A stretch of 5,403 bases of DNA, from NCBI GenBank assembly GCA_031257955.1, contig JAIRNQ010000242.1:1-5403 (forward strand), read 5' to 3'. Origin of the DNA: Deltaproteobacteria bacterium. GTDB lineage: Bacteria; Desulfobacterota; Desulfarculia; Adiutricales; Adiutricaceae. Below are positions 1-4,354 of this stretch, piece after piece; the first letter of the stretch is position 1, and each line of letters begins with the position of its first letter. The notes under the pieces were generated by a model. The model searched no databases and was not told the origin of the DNA. It was given only the letters and a program-made list of their open reading frames with translations. The translations under genes were made by a program, and so were the position numbers.

Positions 1-14
1 GGATAGTTGGTTGG

Positions 15-58
15 GAAAGATAACTAATAGAGAAAGATAACTAATAGAGAAACATAAC
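15..58. repeat. 17-bp tandem repeat, about 2.6 copies
   Basis: The unit GAAAGATAACTAATAGA occurs at 15-31 and is repeated exactly at 32-48, followed by a partial, slightly changed third copy (GAAACATAAC, 49-58). It sits in an AT-rich stretch about 170 bases upstream of the first gene. It could be slippage-prone filler or a small protein-binding array; nothing in the sequence decides between these. Confidence 0.85.
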
Positions 59-128
59 CCCAGCCAATACTATAACTAGCTCGGCGTCAAAAATCAAGAG
101 CTAAAATTGCGTAGTATAGCTAACTTGT

Positions 129-221
129 AACCCCAGTTAGGCTTCAGGGAAACCGGGCGCGGCCCATGGGCCGGCGAGTTCGCCCCGCCAAACTAGGATT
201 CCGAACAGGACCGAAAGCCAT
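129..221 (+). promoter_or_regulatory. Conserved leader of duplicated cassette, copy 1
   Basis: These 93 bases before the first 81-residue gene align with 1035-1128 before its paralogue. A block of 25 bases (176-200 here, 1083-1107 there) is identical. A perfect 12-bp palindrome, GGCCCATGGGCC, lies at 161-172; its counterpart at 1068-1079 reads GGCCCATTGGCC. A non-coding leader that keeps an identical block while the protein it precedes has drifted to about 63% identity suggests a promoter, operator or RNA leader. No clear -35/-10 pair could be assigned. Confidence 0.5.
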
Positions 222-467
222 ATGCCTACTTCAAGCAATACCCAGAGGGACTCTCAAGAAATCCCGAGGACGTTAGAAGACGCCATGAAGCTTCTAGGGC
301 TGAAAGACATTCCGGGACTGGAGGATCTGGACAACCCGGATCCGGATCTCAAGAGACTATTTCTGGAGGGTCTGGCGAGCTACATTCAGAAGAAGGGTTT
401 GGACTGGGTCAAGGCGAACAGGGATACGGTAATGATGGGATGGGAAGCCCTCTTGGTGACGTATTAA
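222..467 (+). CDS. Small acidic protein, cassette copy 1 gene 1 (unknown family)
   Basis: This 81-residue protein belongs to no family I recognise. It is reported as real because a paralogue of identical length lies at 1129-1374. The two share about 51 of 81 residues, and several third-position changes are silent in this frame. The best conserved parts are TLED near residue 17, IPGxEDLDNPDP at 30-41, KKGLDWVK at 57-64 and the end WEALLVxY at 74-81. It is acidic (about 14 Asp/Glu against 10 Lys/Arg), looks helical, and has no signal peptide or membrane segment. The ATG is supported by conservation of the next residues (MPTS) in the copy; a weak AGGA lies upstream. The following gene starts 18 bases after the stop, which suggests one transcript. 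An antitoxin-like or adaptor role is only a guess from the layout. Confidence 0.72.
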   Translation: MPTSSNTQRDSQEIPRTLEDAMKLLGLKDIPGLEDLDNPDPDLKRLFLEGLASYIQKKGLDWVKANRDTVMMGWEALLVTY

Positions 468-485
468 ACCCGGAGGGAGGAAACG

Positions 486-752
486 ATGGAAGCCGAGGAA
501 GCGACGATGAAGGCGGTGGAACTGGTGAGTCGGTGGAGGCCTCTGCCACCGGCGATGGCCAGGGCGATACCCCCAAAGGTCCTAAAAATCCTAATGGTGG
601 CGAGTCGGATGAGGGCTCGGGGACTGGCGGGTCGGGACTACCGCCCGCCGGATCGCCTCCGGGCGATGGGGGAAATTCTGGAACGCTTCCGGGGGGTGGC
701 GAAGGCGATGGGCCTGGTGAATCAAATGCTTCCGGTCGCCCGAATTCGATGA
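486..752 (+). CDS. Small basic Arg-rich protein, cassette copy 1 gene 2 (unknown family)
   Basis: The 88-residue product is strongly basic (about 18 Lys/Arg against 8 Asp/Glu). It has a short hydrophobic run, VLKILMVA, at residues 32-39, which is too short for a clear membrane span, and Arg-rich segments at 41-59. The start is well supported: GGAGGGAGG lies 4-12 bases before the ATG, and the preceding 81-residue gene stops 18 bases upstream, so the two are probably co-transcribed. The first 78 bases match the copy at 1393 in 76 positions. The family is unknown. A rival reading is the other forward frame (440-859), which gives a Gly/Ser/Asp-rich product; I prefer this frame because of the ribosome site and less biased composition. 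The acidic-then-basic small-gene order resembles a toxin-antitoxin layout, but no motif supports that. Confidence 0.55.
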   Translation: MEAEEATMKAVELVSRWRPLPPAMARAIPPKVLKILMVASRMRARGLAGRDYRPPDRLRAMGEILERFRGVAKAMGLVNQMLPVARIR

Positions 753-859
753 ATCGGCGGCTTTCCGGTAGTATGTTTCTGAGGTTTTGCGCGAGGCTAC
801 CCCACGGGAATTCAAGGGGGCCGGGACGGGTCCTCCCGGGTCGGCACCTTACCCTCTAA

Positions 860-1001
860 GGCGAGGTCGCGGGCTTGGCCCCGAAGGACAACGGGGGCAA
901 ATGGGATCTCGTAAACGTCTTTAATCAACGCGGGGGCCAAAAGCCGTAGTCTAAAAGCGATAATCGAAGCCATAAAAAACGGTGCCCAAACCCTGGACTG
1001 A
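860..1001 (+). pseudogene. Possible gene remnant between cassette copies
   Basis: No intact gene fits here, but two neighbouring forward frames look coding in turn. One frame reads KDNGGKWDLVNVFNQRGG and stops at TAG 947-949. The next frame reads SLKAIIEAIKNGAQTLD and stops at TGA 999-1001. The switch near 930-947 would fit a single frameshift in a short C-terminal gene fragment. No start codon or ribosome site is apparent and the family is unknown. The whole 753-1034 interval otherwise holds only a 9-bp tandem repeat (TGGACTGAC/T at 994-1011). Confidence 0.2.
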
Positions 1002-1011
1002 CTGGACTGAT
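994..1011. repeat. 9-bp tandem duplication
   Basis: TGGACTGAC (994-1002) is followed directly by TGGACTGAT (1003-1011), just upstream of the second cassette leader. It is probably a slippage product; no function is evident. Confidence 0.7.
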
Positions 1012-1034
1012 TTGAGGGCCACTTATCTGACTTG

Positions 1035-1128
1035 AAGTCCCTGTTTGGCTACAAGGAAACCCGATGAGGCCCATTGGCCGATGAGTTCGCCCCGCCAAAC
1101 TAGGATTTCGGAAAGGACGGAAAGCCAA
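1035..1128 (+). promoter_or_regulatory. Conserved leader of duplicated cassette, copy 2
   Basis: This is the counterpart of 129-221. It keeps the identical 25-base block (1083-1107), the imperfect palindrome GGCCCATTGGCC (1068-1079) and nearly the same distance to the start codon. A purine-rich GGAAAGGACGG lies 8-18 bases before the ATG and may act as ribosome site. Confidence 0.5.
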
Positions 1129-1374
1129 ATGCCTACTTCAAACAATACCCAGAAGGACTCTCCAAAAATTCATTTGACGTTAGAAGACGCGCTGGAGCTG
1201 CTGGGTTGGACGGAAATTCCGGGAATAGAGGATCTGGACAATCCGGATCCGGTACTCAAGGGGATATTTCTCCGGACTCTGGAGAGCCATCTACGGAAGA
1301 AGGGTCTGGATTGGGTCAAGACGCACAAAAACCAGATAATGTGGGAATGGGAAGCCCTCCTGGTAGTGTACTAA
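1129..1374 (+). CDS. Small acidic protein, cassette copy 2 gene 1 (paralogue of 222-467)
   Basis: This 81-residue paralogue of the first gene is of unknown function and has the same conserved core (IPGIEDLDNPDP, KKGLDWVK, WEALLVVY). An in-frame ATG at 1045 would add 28 residues, but that extension is translated leader: the same DNA is non-coding before copy 1, and similarity in protein terms begins at MPTS. The start at 1129 is therefore chosen. Differences from copy 1 are concentrated in residues 42-56 and 65-73, while the DNP-DP core and the tail are retained, as expected of a protein under some constraint. The truncated second cassette gene begins 18 bases after its stop. Confidence 0.7.
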   Translation: MPTSNNTQKDSPKIHLTLEDALELLGWTEIPGIEDLDNPDPVLKGIFLRTLESHLRKKGLDWVKTHKNQIMWEWEALLVVY

Positions 1375-1392
1375 ACCCGGAGGAGGGGGACG

Positions 1393-1539
1393 ATGGAAGC
1401 CGAGGAAGCGACGATGAGGGCGGTGGAACTGGTGAGTCAGTGGAGGCCTCTGCCACCGGCGATGGCCAGGCGAATGCCGTCGCGGAGTCGCTGCCAGCCT
1501 TGCTCCAACGCGGCACCATCAATTCTTTTAAATCTTTAA
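1393..1539 (+). CDS. Truncated copy of cassette gene 2 (48 codons)
   Basis: This reading frame begins with the same 26 residues as the 88-residue gene at 486 except K9R and R16Q. After the Ala-Arg at 25-26 similarity stops abruptly (base 1470 here, 563 in copy 1) and an unrelated 22-residue tail runs to TAA at 1537-1539. The ribosome site GGAGGAGGGG is retained, so it could still be translated. The sharp loss of similarity suggests a deletion or recombination that fused the 5' end to other DNA. It may be a short functional variant, an inert leftover, or the end of the duplicated block. Confidence 0.4.
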   Translation: MEAEEATMRAVELVSQWRPLPPAMARRMPSRSRCQPCSNAAPSILLNL

Positions 1540-1540
1540 T

Positions 1541-1555
1541 TTGACATTCCGTCAA
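1541..1555. promoter_or_regulatory. Inverted repeat overlapping a TTGACA box
   Basis: TTGACATTCCGTCAA is a 5-bp inverted repeat (TTGAC/GTCAA) with a 5-base gap; its left half plus A forms a consensus -35 hexamer. AT-rich DNA precedes it. The -10 position about 17 bases on (ATTTAG) is poor, so promoter use for the 188-residue gene is uncertain. Confidence 0.25.
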
Positions 1556-1658
1556 TTTGGCCGATTTAGCCAAAGCGATGGACGTGGACTGTAGCGACAC
1601 GTTTCCCAAACCGAGCGAGAAGCTCATTCCTTTCTTTAATAACTTTTGGGGGGAAAAT

Positions 1659-2225
1659 ATGGCCAACAAAACAACCCTATCGAACGGCGGTAACGGAACG
1701 ACCCAAGATTCCCCGCCAAGGCGGGGAGATCCAGAGCGCCTGGATCGCTTGCGCAAACGTCAACAAATTCTACGTTTCTTATACAACGGGACGGAACCGA
1801 TAGAGCGGGCTGCCGTACTGATGGAGGAAGTGGAAGAGAGGCCTCTCAAAAAGAATATGAAACACGCAATAGCGCATTGGCACGAGACCGCCAATACCAA
1901 AATGAAGGAACTCAAAGCGAAGTACTTGAAGCTACAGACGAAAGAAGAGAACCCGGAAGCCTGGCGTCGTCGCCACTATCGGATGTCCTACGGGTTTCCC
2001 CCGAACGCTACGCTAGTGGGATTGGACGACCCGAAGGATCTGCGGGAGGTTTGGGAGTCAGTAAACTGGACGGAGGCCCAAATGGACGCAGTTCTGAAAG
2101 CGGCCAGGAAGGCCTATCTGAGATATCCAAAAGAGGAACAATCCGAACCGTCGACGCCAGTCGAATCAACCCCAACCGAGGCAACCCCGTTGTCCTCCTC
2201 AACCGTCACCAAGGGCAACGCGTAG
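1659..2225 (+). CDS. 188-residue charged protein with Pro/Thr/Ser tail (unknown family)
   Basis: I do not recognise this protein. Residues 1-25 are polar and Gly/Ser/Thr-rich. Residues 24-115 are highly charged and look helical (RLDRLRKRQQILRFLY at 27-42; HWHETANTKMKELKAKYLKL at 73-92; AWRRRHYRMSYGFPP at 101-115). Residues 121-156 hold a further helical part with VWESVNW. The last 30 residues are rich in Pro, Thr, Ser and Glu and look disordered. There is no signal peptide or membrane span, so it is probably cytosolic. The frame is open back to a TTG at 1557, but the ATG at 1659 is preferred: it follows a G-rich GGGGGG box, and the same box plus ATGGCCAACAA recurs inverted at 4887-4909. Past the TAG stop, another frame continues with coding-like codons to 2275, so the C-terminus may have been altered by a frameshift. 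Confidence 0.65.
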   Translation: MANKTTLSNGGNGTTQDSPPRRGDPERLDRLRKRQQILRFLYNGTEPIERAAVLMEEVEERPLKKNMKHAIAHWHETANTKMKELKAKYLKLQTKEENPEAWRRRHYRMSYGFPPNATLVGLDDPKDLREVWESVNWTEAQMDAVLKAARKAYLRYPKEEQSEPSTPVESTPTEATPLSSSTVTKGNA

Positions 2226-2329
2226 AGGCGACCACCGACGAGACCGGGGCCACGGACAGCTCGGCGACGAGTTAGGGGCCCATGCCAATCCCGCCCGAGT
2301 CCGTGGCCGACAAGGGGCTTAGGGCCATA

Positions 2330-2349
2330 GGCGAGACGATCGTCTCGCC
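2330..2349. repeat. Perfect 20-bp palindrome
   Basis: GGCGAGACGATCGTCTCGCC is an exact 20-bp palindrome without a loop, and a second small stem (CCGC TTA GCGG) follows at once. It lies inside the disrupted 70-codon gene, where it encodes part of GETIVSP. It has no T-run, so it is not a canonical terminator. It could be a protein-binding site or chance in GC-rich coding DNA. Confidence 0.6.
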
Positions 2350-2460
2350 GCTTAGCGGCCTCAACGACCTTTTGGGCGGCGAAGCCCCGCCGGTCCCGAC
2401 CTCCCTTTGGCCGGCCAAGTGGGGCCCGGTTGCCAGGAGCGAGGTTACCCACCAGATCCA

Positions 2461-2482
2461 GGAATCGGCCTGGAATCGGCCT
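2461..2482. repeat. 11-bp exact tandem duplication
   Basis: GGAATCGGCCT is present twice without a gap (2461-2471 and 2472-2482). As 11 is not a multiple of three, the duplication shifts the reading frame of the gene at 2282. Confidence 0.9.
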
Positions 2483-2578
2483 GGGACCGGTGGGCCGACC
2501 AATAATTCGATCCCTTCGAGGGCTAGGGCTAGTCCACGGTCGAACTCGCCAGGCTCGAAAACGCCATTGGGTGGCCGA

Positions 2579-2810
2579 GCGATATAGTCTTTGCCCAGTC
2601 GCTTGGGTGAGCCAGGTATGGAACAGCCAACGAAGAGTTTATCTTTGACCGGTCTTTTCCGAGGGGACCCAAGGACATTGGGACCGAACTGGCCAAAAAA
2701 ACCTTGCGGCCCCGTCAATGGATCCAGCGATCCGGCCTAGCCGGGCGGTCGGTCTTTTGTTCTGGACCCCCAAAGATTCCGGTAGGCGTGAACTTTGGAG
2801 GATTTTGGGG
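2579..2810 (+). repeat. Repeat element copy A (degenerate relative of 3996-4354)
   Basis: The left end (GCGATATAGTCTTTGCCCAG, from 2579) matches 3996 onward. From 2602 to 2810 the sequence aligns with 4160-4354, including a well-kept stretch ending CGGTCTTTTGTT and the CCAAAG ... GGTAGGCG ... ACTTTGG motif. Single-base indels between the copies (for example AAGGACATTGGG against AAGGCATTGGG) argue against a conserved reading frame. Copy A lacks about 140 bases found in the middle of copy B. Its terminal stem (2770-2775 with 2793-2798) is shortened and no strong T-run remains, so this copy is probably decayed. Confidence 0.6.
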
Positions 2811-2882
2811 CTGACCGGCGGGAACCGCCCAGGGAACAACGTGGGGGCACCGAGGCAGGTAATTTAAGGTCGTGAGTAATTA

Positions 2883-3095
2883 CTAAATTAGTCCTAAATA
2901 TTCCACAATATTGTCCTGAATCAAGCCATTATTCCGTAACAATCCAAAAGACCATTTTGGAAGAAACAATTCTTGTTTTAGACCGGGACCATTGCGCGGG
3001 GAGGTAAAAAAGAGATTATGATAACCATGTTGGTCCAGGATGGTCGACCTTGGGCGTATCTTAGCCAGCCGTGAAATAACAACTTTACCGCCCAT
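2883..3095 (-). CDS. Hypothetical 70-codon frame, weak support
   Basis: The minus-strand frame encodes 70 residues with a balanced amino-acid composition (for example ILDQHGYHNLFF and KQELFLPKWSFGLL) and is the only plausible reading of the AT-rich stretch here. Against it: no Shine-Dalgarno sequence precedes the ATG, no family is recognised, and no partner gene lies on that strand. It may be a chance frame or the end of a lost gene. Confidence 0.18.
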   Translation of the reverse strand: MGGKVVISRLAKIRPRSTILDQHGYHNLFFTSPRNGPGLKQELFLPKWSFGLLRNNGLIQDNIVEYLGLI

Positions 3096-3179
3096 ATTCG
3101 ATGCCCTAGCGTTTTTGGGTAAACGGGCGCCGGGGCCCTCGGTCGCCGCTCGTTCTTACCCATTGTGAGAGGAGTGGCG

Positions 3180-3272
3180 ATGAGCCGGTCTGACGGTCGA
3201 ACGGTTCGCGAGAGTCTTTAAGCGATTGACGAAATTAAACAAATCGTCTCTCCCATCGCCCAGAGATTCGAC
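3180..3272 (+). pseudogene. Interrupted 5' part of the MNT nucleotidyltransferase gene
   Basis: An ATG at 3180 follows a good ribosome site (GAGAGGAG) and is exactly in frame with the nucleotidyltransferase domain that continues from 3273. The 13 codons MSRSDGRTVRESL are followed by TAA at 3219-3221. Directly after it the frame reads AIDEIKQIVSPIAQRFD, which looks like the N-terminal helix usual in this family just before the KRLWLFGSYARGE strand. With one sense codon in place of TAA the gene would encode 115 residues, a normal size for the family. The stop is therefore read as a nonsense mutation. Confidence 0.6.
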
Positions 3273-3527
3273 GTGAAGCGCCTGTGGCTGTTCGGTTCGT
3301 ACGCCCGCGGGGAGGCCACGTCGGACAGCGACTTGGATTTTCGGGTGGAACCAGCCGAATCGTGCGATTTTATGAAGTATTTCGGTTTTATTATAGCACT
3401 AGAGGATGCTTTTGGCCTTAAAGTAGATATGATTTCTGCGAACCCAGTCGGTGATAATTACTTGGATATGAAATTTCTGAACCAAATTTCCCATGATGAA
3501 GTGTTGATATATGAGTATATTTCATGA
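3273..3527 (+). CDS. mntA: MNT-domain nucleotidyltransferase antitoxin (MntA-like), 5'-interrupted
   Basis: Members of this minimal nucleotidyltransferase family act as antitoxins by transferring AMP to the partner HEPN toxin. The signature GSx10DxD is visible as GSYARGEATSDSDLD (Gly8, Ser9, Asp20, Asp22 from the GTG), and the third acidic residue of the fold is probably Asp52 in LKVDMIS, so the active site appears intact. The GTG start is only a restart option; the natural frame begins at 3180 and is broken by TAA at 3219, which would cost the N-terminal helix. The gene overlaps the HEPN gene by 17 bases, the usual coupling in such pairs. Codons up to about 3360 are GC-rich, while the remainder is AT-rich like the toxin gene, suggesting a chimeric gene. 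Family assignment is firm; activity is doubtful. Confidence 0.8.
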   Translation: MKRLWLFGSYARGEATSDSDLDFRVEPAESCDFMKYFGFIIALEDAFGLKVDMISANPVGDNYLDMKFLNQISHDEVLIYEYIS

Positions 3528-3729
3528 TAATAGTTATCTTGAGCATATCATTTATCATTGCCAGCGGTTAGAAGATATTCACAAGAGATTCGGTGATTCT
3601 CTTGAGCAATTAAAAGCAGATGTAAATTTTAAGGATTTATTAATTCAGCAAATTACGCAAATAGACAAAAATATAGTTCATCTATCAGATGATTTTAAGC
3701 AAGAATATGGTGAAATACTATGGAGTTAG
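3511..3729 (+). CDS. hepT: Truncated HEPN (HepT/DUF86-like) toxin
   Basis: The 72-residue product resembles the N-terminal half of HepT-like HEPN ribonucleases: a helix with CQRLEDIHKRF at 17-27, then LIQQITQIDKNIVHLSDDF at 44-62 and the EYGEILW segment at 65-71, which in relatives comes just before the catalytic RX4-6H motif (typically a GxRNxxxHxY stretch). Here the frame ends at once with TAG, so the RNase motif and the final helix are missing; relatives usually have about 110-140 residues. The next frame (GVRLTNLDI, then stop) does not restore a histidine. The position directly after, and overlapping, the MNT gene supports the assignment. It is AT-rich, unlike the flanks. Probably inactive, though it might still bind its partner. 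Confidence 0.7.
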   Translation: MSIFHDNSYLEHIIYHCQRLEDIHKRFGDSLEQLKADVNFKDLLIQQITQIDKNIVHLSDDFKQEYGEILWS

Positions 3730-3777
3730 ATTAACAAATTTAGATATATAGCTACTAATTAGTATAAATTTAGAGTG

Positions 3778-3948
3778 TTACAGTAATTTTGATAGACTTT
3801 GAGAACTACCATTTAATTCTGACTCATTCAATAATATCCAAATGTCTTCTAAAATAAAAATTTTTGACTTTTTCATTGTCCAGTCCTGTCCACGAAAGTC
3901 GTCTAAATACCATTGACAACGGTTCGGGCAAAAATCACTTGACAGAAT
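3778..3948 (-). pseudogene. Possible minus-strand C-terminal gene fragment
   Basis: A frame open between a TAG (3951-3949) and a TAA (3780-3778) encodes 56 residues with protein-like complexity, including DFCPNRCQWYLDDFRGQDW and KKSKIFILEDIWILLNES. The only ATG, at 3876, would leave 32 residues, and no ribosome site precedes it. Trp, Cys and Asp content argues mildly against a chance AT-rich frame. It could be the tail of a gene brought in with the AT-rich island; the family is unknown. Confidence 0.22.
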
Positions 3949-3966
3949 CTAAATATCGGATATCAC
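3939..3966 (+). promoter_or_regulatory. Possible sigma70 promoter before repeat element B
   Basis: A consensus TTGACA (3939-3944) is followed after 16 bases by TATCAC (3961-3966), a 4-of-6 match to TATAAT. Another TTGACA lies at 3913-3918. Transcription from here would enter element B and stop at its terminator, giving an RNA of roughly 380 bases with no obvious protein. Confidence 0.3.
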
Positions 3967-3995
3967 AAAAAAAGTATTTATGAGAGTGCGTCTGG

Positions 3996-4354
3996 GCGAT
4001 AAAGTCTTCGCCCAGTCGCTCGTTCGCCGCATAGGCGGTGAACGTGGCGCCCGGTTGGGGCCGCTTGAAGGCGGCCAATGGCCGGGCTAAAATTAATCTG
4101 GCCTACCCGCTTGGCCGTTTTCACCTTTGGGCGGCTAAGCTCAAACCGCGCCGCTAACCCTTGGGCGACCCAGGCAAGTCCCAGCCATCTTAAAGTTCCC
4201 TTTGGCTAGGCTTTTCCGAGTAGATCCAAGGCATTGGGACCGAGCTGGCCCAAAAAGCCAGGCGCTGTCCGTCGGTAGATCCGGCGTGGCCGCACGTTCG
4301 GTCTTTTGTTTTGAACCCCAAAGTTCCCGGTAGGCGGGGACTTTGGGGTTTTTT
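3996..4354 (+). repeat. Repeat element copy B, structured, ends in a terminator
   Basis: This GC-rich element is the longer relative of 2579-2810. It is rich in potential hairpins: CTGGGCGA (3992-3999) pairs with TCGCCCAG (4008-4015), small stems occur at CCGCATAGGCGG and GGCCGCTTGAAGGCGGCC, and its end forms the terminator at 4314-4354. No forward reading frame of credible composition runs through it. The minus-strand frame 4190-4489 shares short peptide matches with the minus strand of copy A, but indels interrupt the alignment. A structured non-coding RNA or the debris of a mobile element are the two main possibilities; I do not recognise a known RNA class. Confidence 0.5.
4314..4354 (+). 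terminator. Rho-independent terminator
   Basis: AACCCCAAAG (4314-4323) pairs perfectly with CTTTGGGGTT (4341-4350). Inner bases TTCCCG and CGGGGA extend the stem to about 16 pairs with one G-U, around the loop GTAGG. A run of six T (4349-4354) follows on the + strand. It closes repeat element B. The nearest upstream + strand gene (the HEPN toxin) ends nearly 600 bases before, so the transcript it serves is probably the element itself. Confidence 0.85.

Larger units (their letters stand above)
2282..2505 (+). pseudogene. 70-codon gene disrupted by an 11-bp tandem duplication
   Basis: From the ATG at 2282 the frame uses GC-rich third positions typical of the region's genes and reads MPIPPESVADKGLRAIGETI and onward through VTHQIQESAW. 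At 2461-2482 the 11-mer GGAATCGGCCT occurs twice in direct tandem. Read as it stands, the frame runs into low-complexity sequence and ends at 2587. If one 11-mer is removed it ends cleanly as ESAWDRWADQ followed by TAA at 2503-2505, a 70-residue protein. That outcome is what a recent slippage frameshift would give. The family is unknown, there is no signal peptide, and GGGG close to the ATG is the only ribosome-site candidate. It starts 56 bases after the 188-residue gene, possibly as part of its operon. Confidence 0.45.
2506..3179. other. Long region without a convincing gene
   Basis: Apart from repeat element A (2579-2810), I see no gene with a credible start and ribosome site on either strand here. 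Bases 2870-2990 are AT-rich and the rest GC-rich. The longest frame worth naming is on the minus strand (2883-3095), listed separately with low confidence. The forward-strand GAGAGGAG at 3168-3175 is the ribosome site of the following nucleotidyltransferase gene. Confidence 0.5.
3730..3995. other. AT-rich intergenic stretch after the toxin gene
   Basis: No intact gene is seen. The stretch shares the AT-rich composition of the toxin gene and ends abruptly where repeat element B begins. It contains a coding-like minus-strand fragment (3778-3948) and a possible promoter (3939-3966), both listed separately. Confidence 0.5.

Noticed and set aside
1206..1544. Forward frame encoding a Gly/Ser/Asp-rich protein overlapping cassette copy 2
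   Set aside because: Low-complexity composition typical of an out-of-phase frame in GC-rich DNA, no ribosome site, and the 81-residue frame shows silent changes between copies. It is discussed as a finding but not annotated.
1316..1756. Minus-strand frame of 146 codons
   Set aside because: It lies antisense to the cassette and the start of the 188-residue gene, has Pro/Ser-rich composition and no supporting start signal.
2272..2718. Minus-strand frame of 148 codons
   Set aside because: Antisense to the disrupted 70-codon gene and spanning the 11-bp duplication and repeat element A; composition fits a shadow frame.
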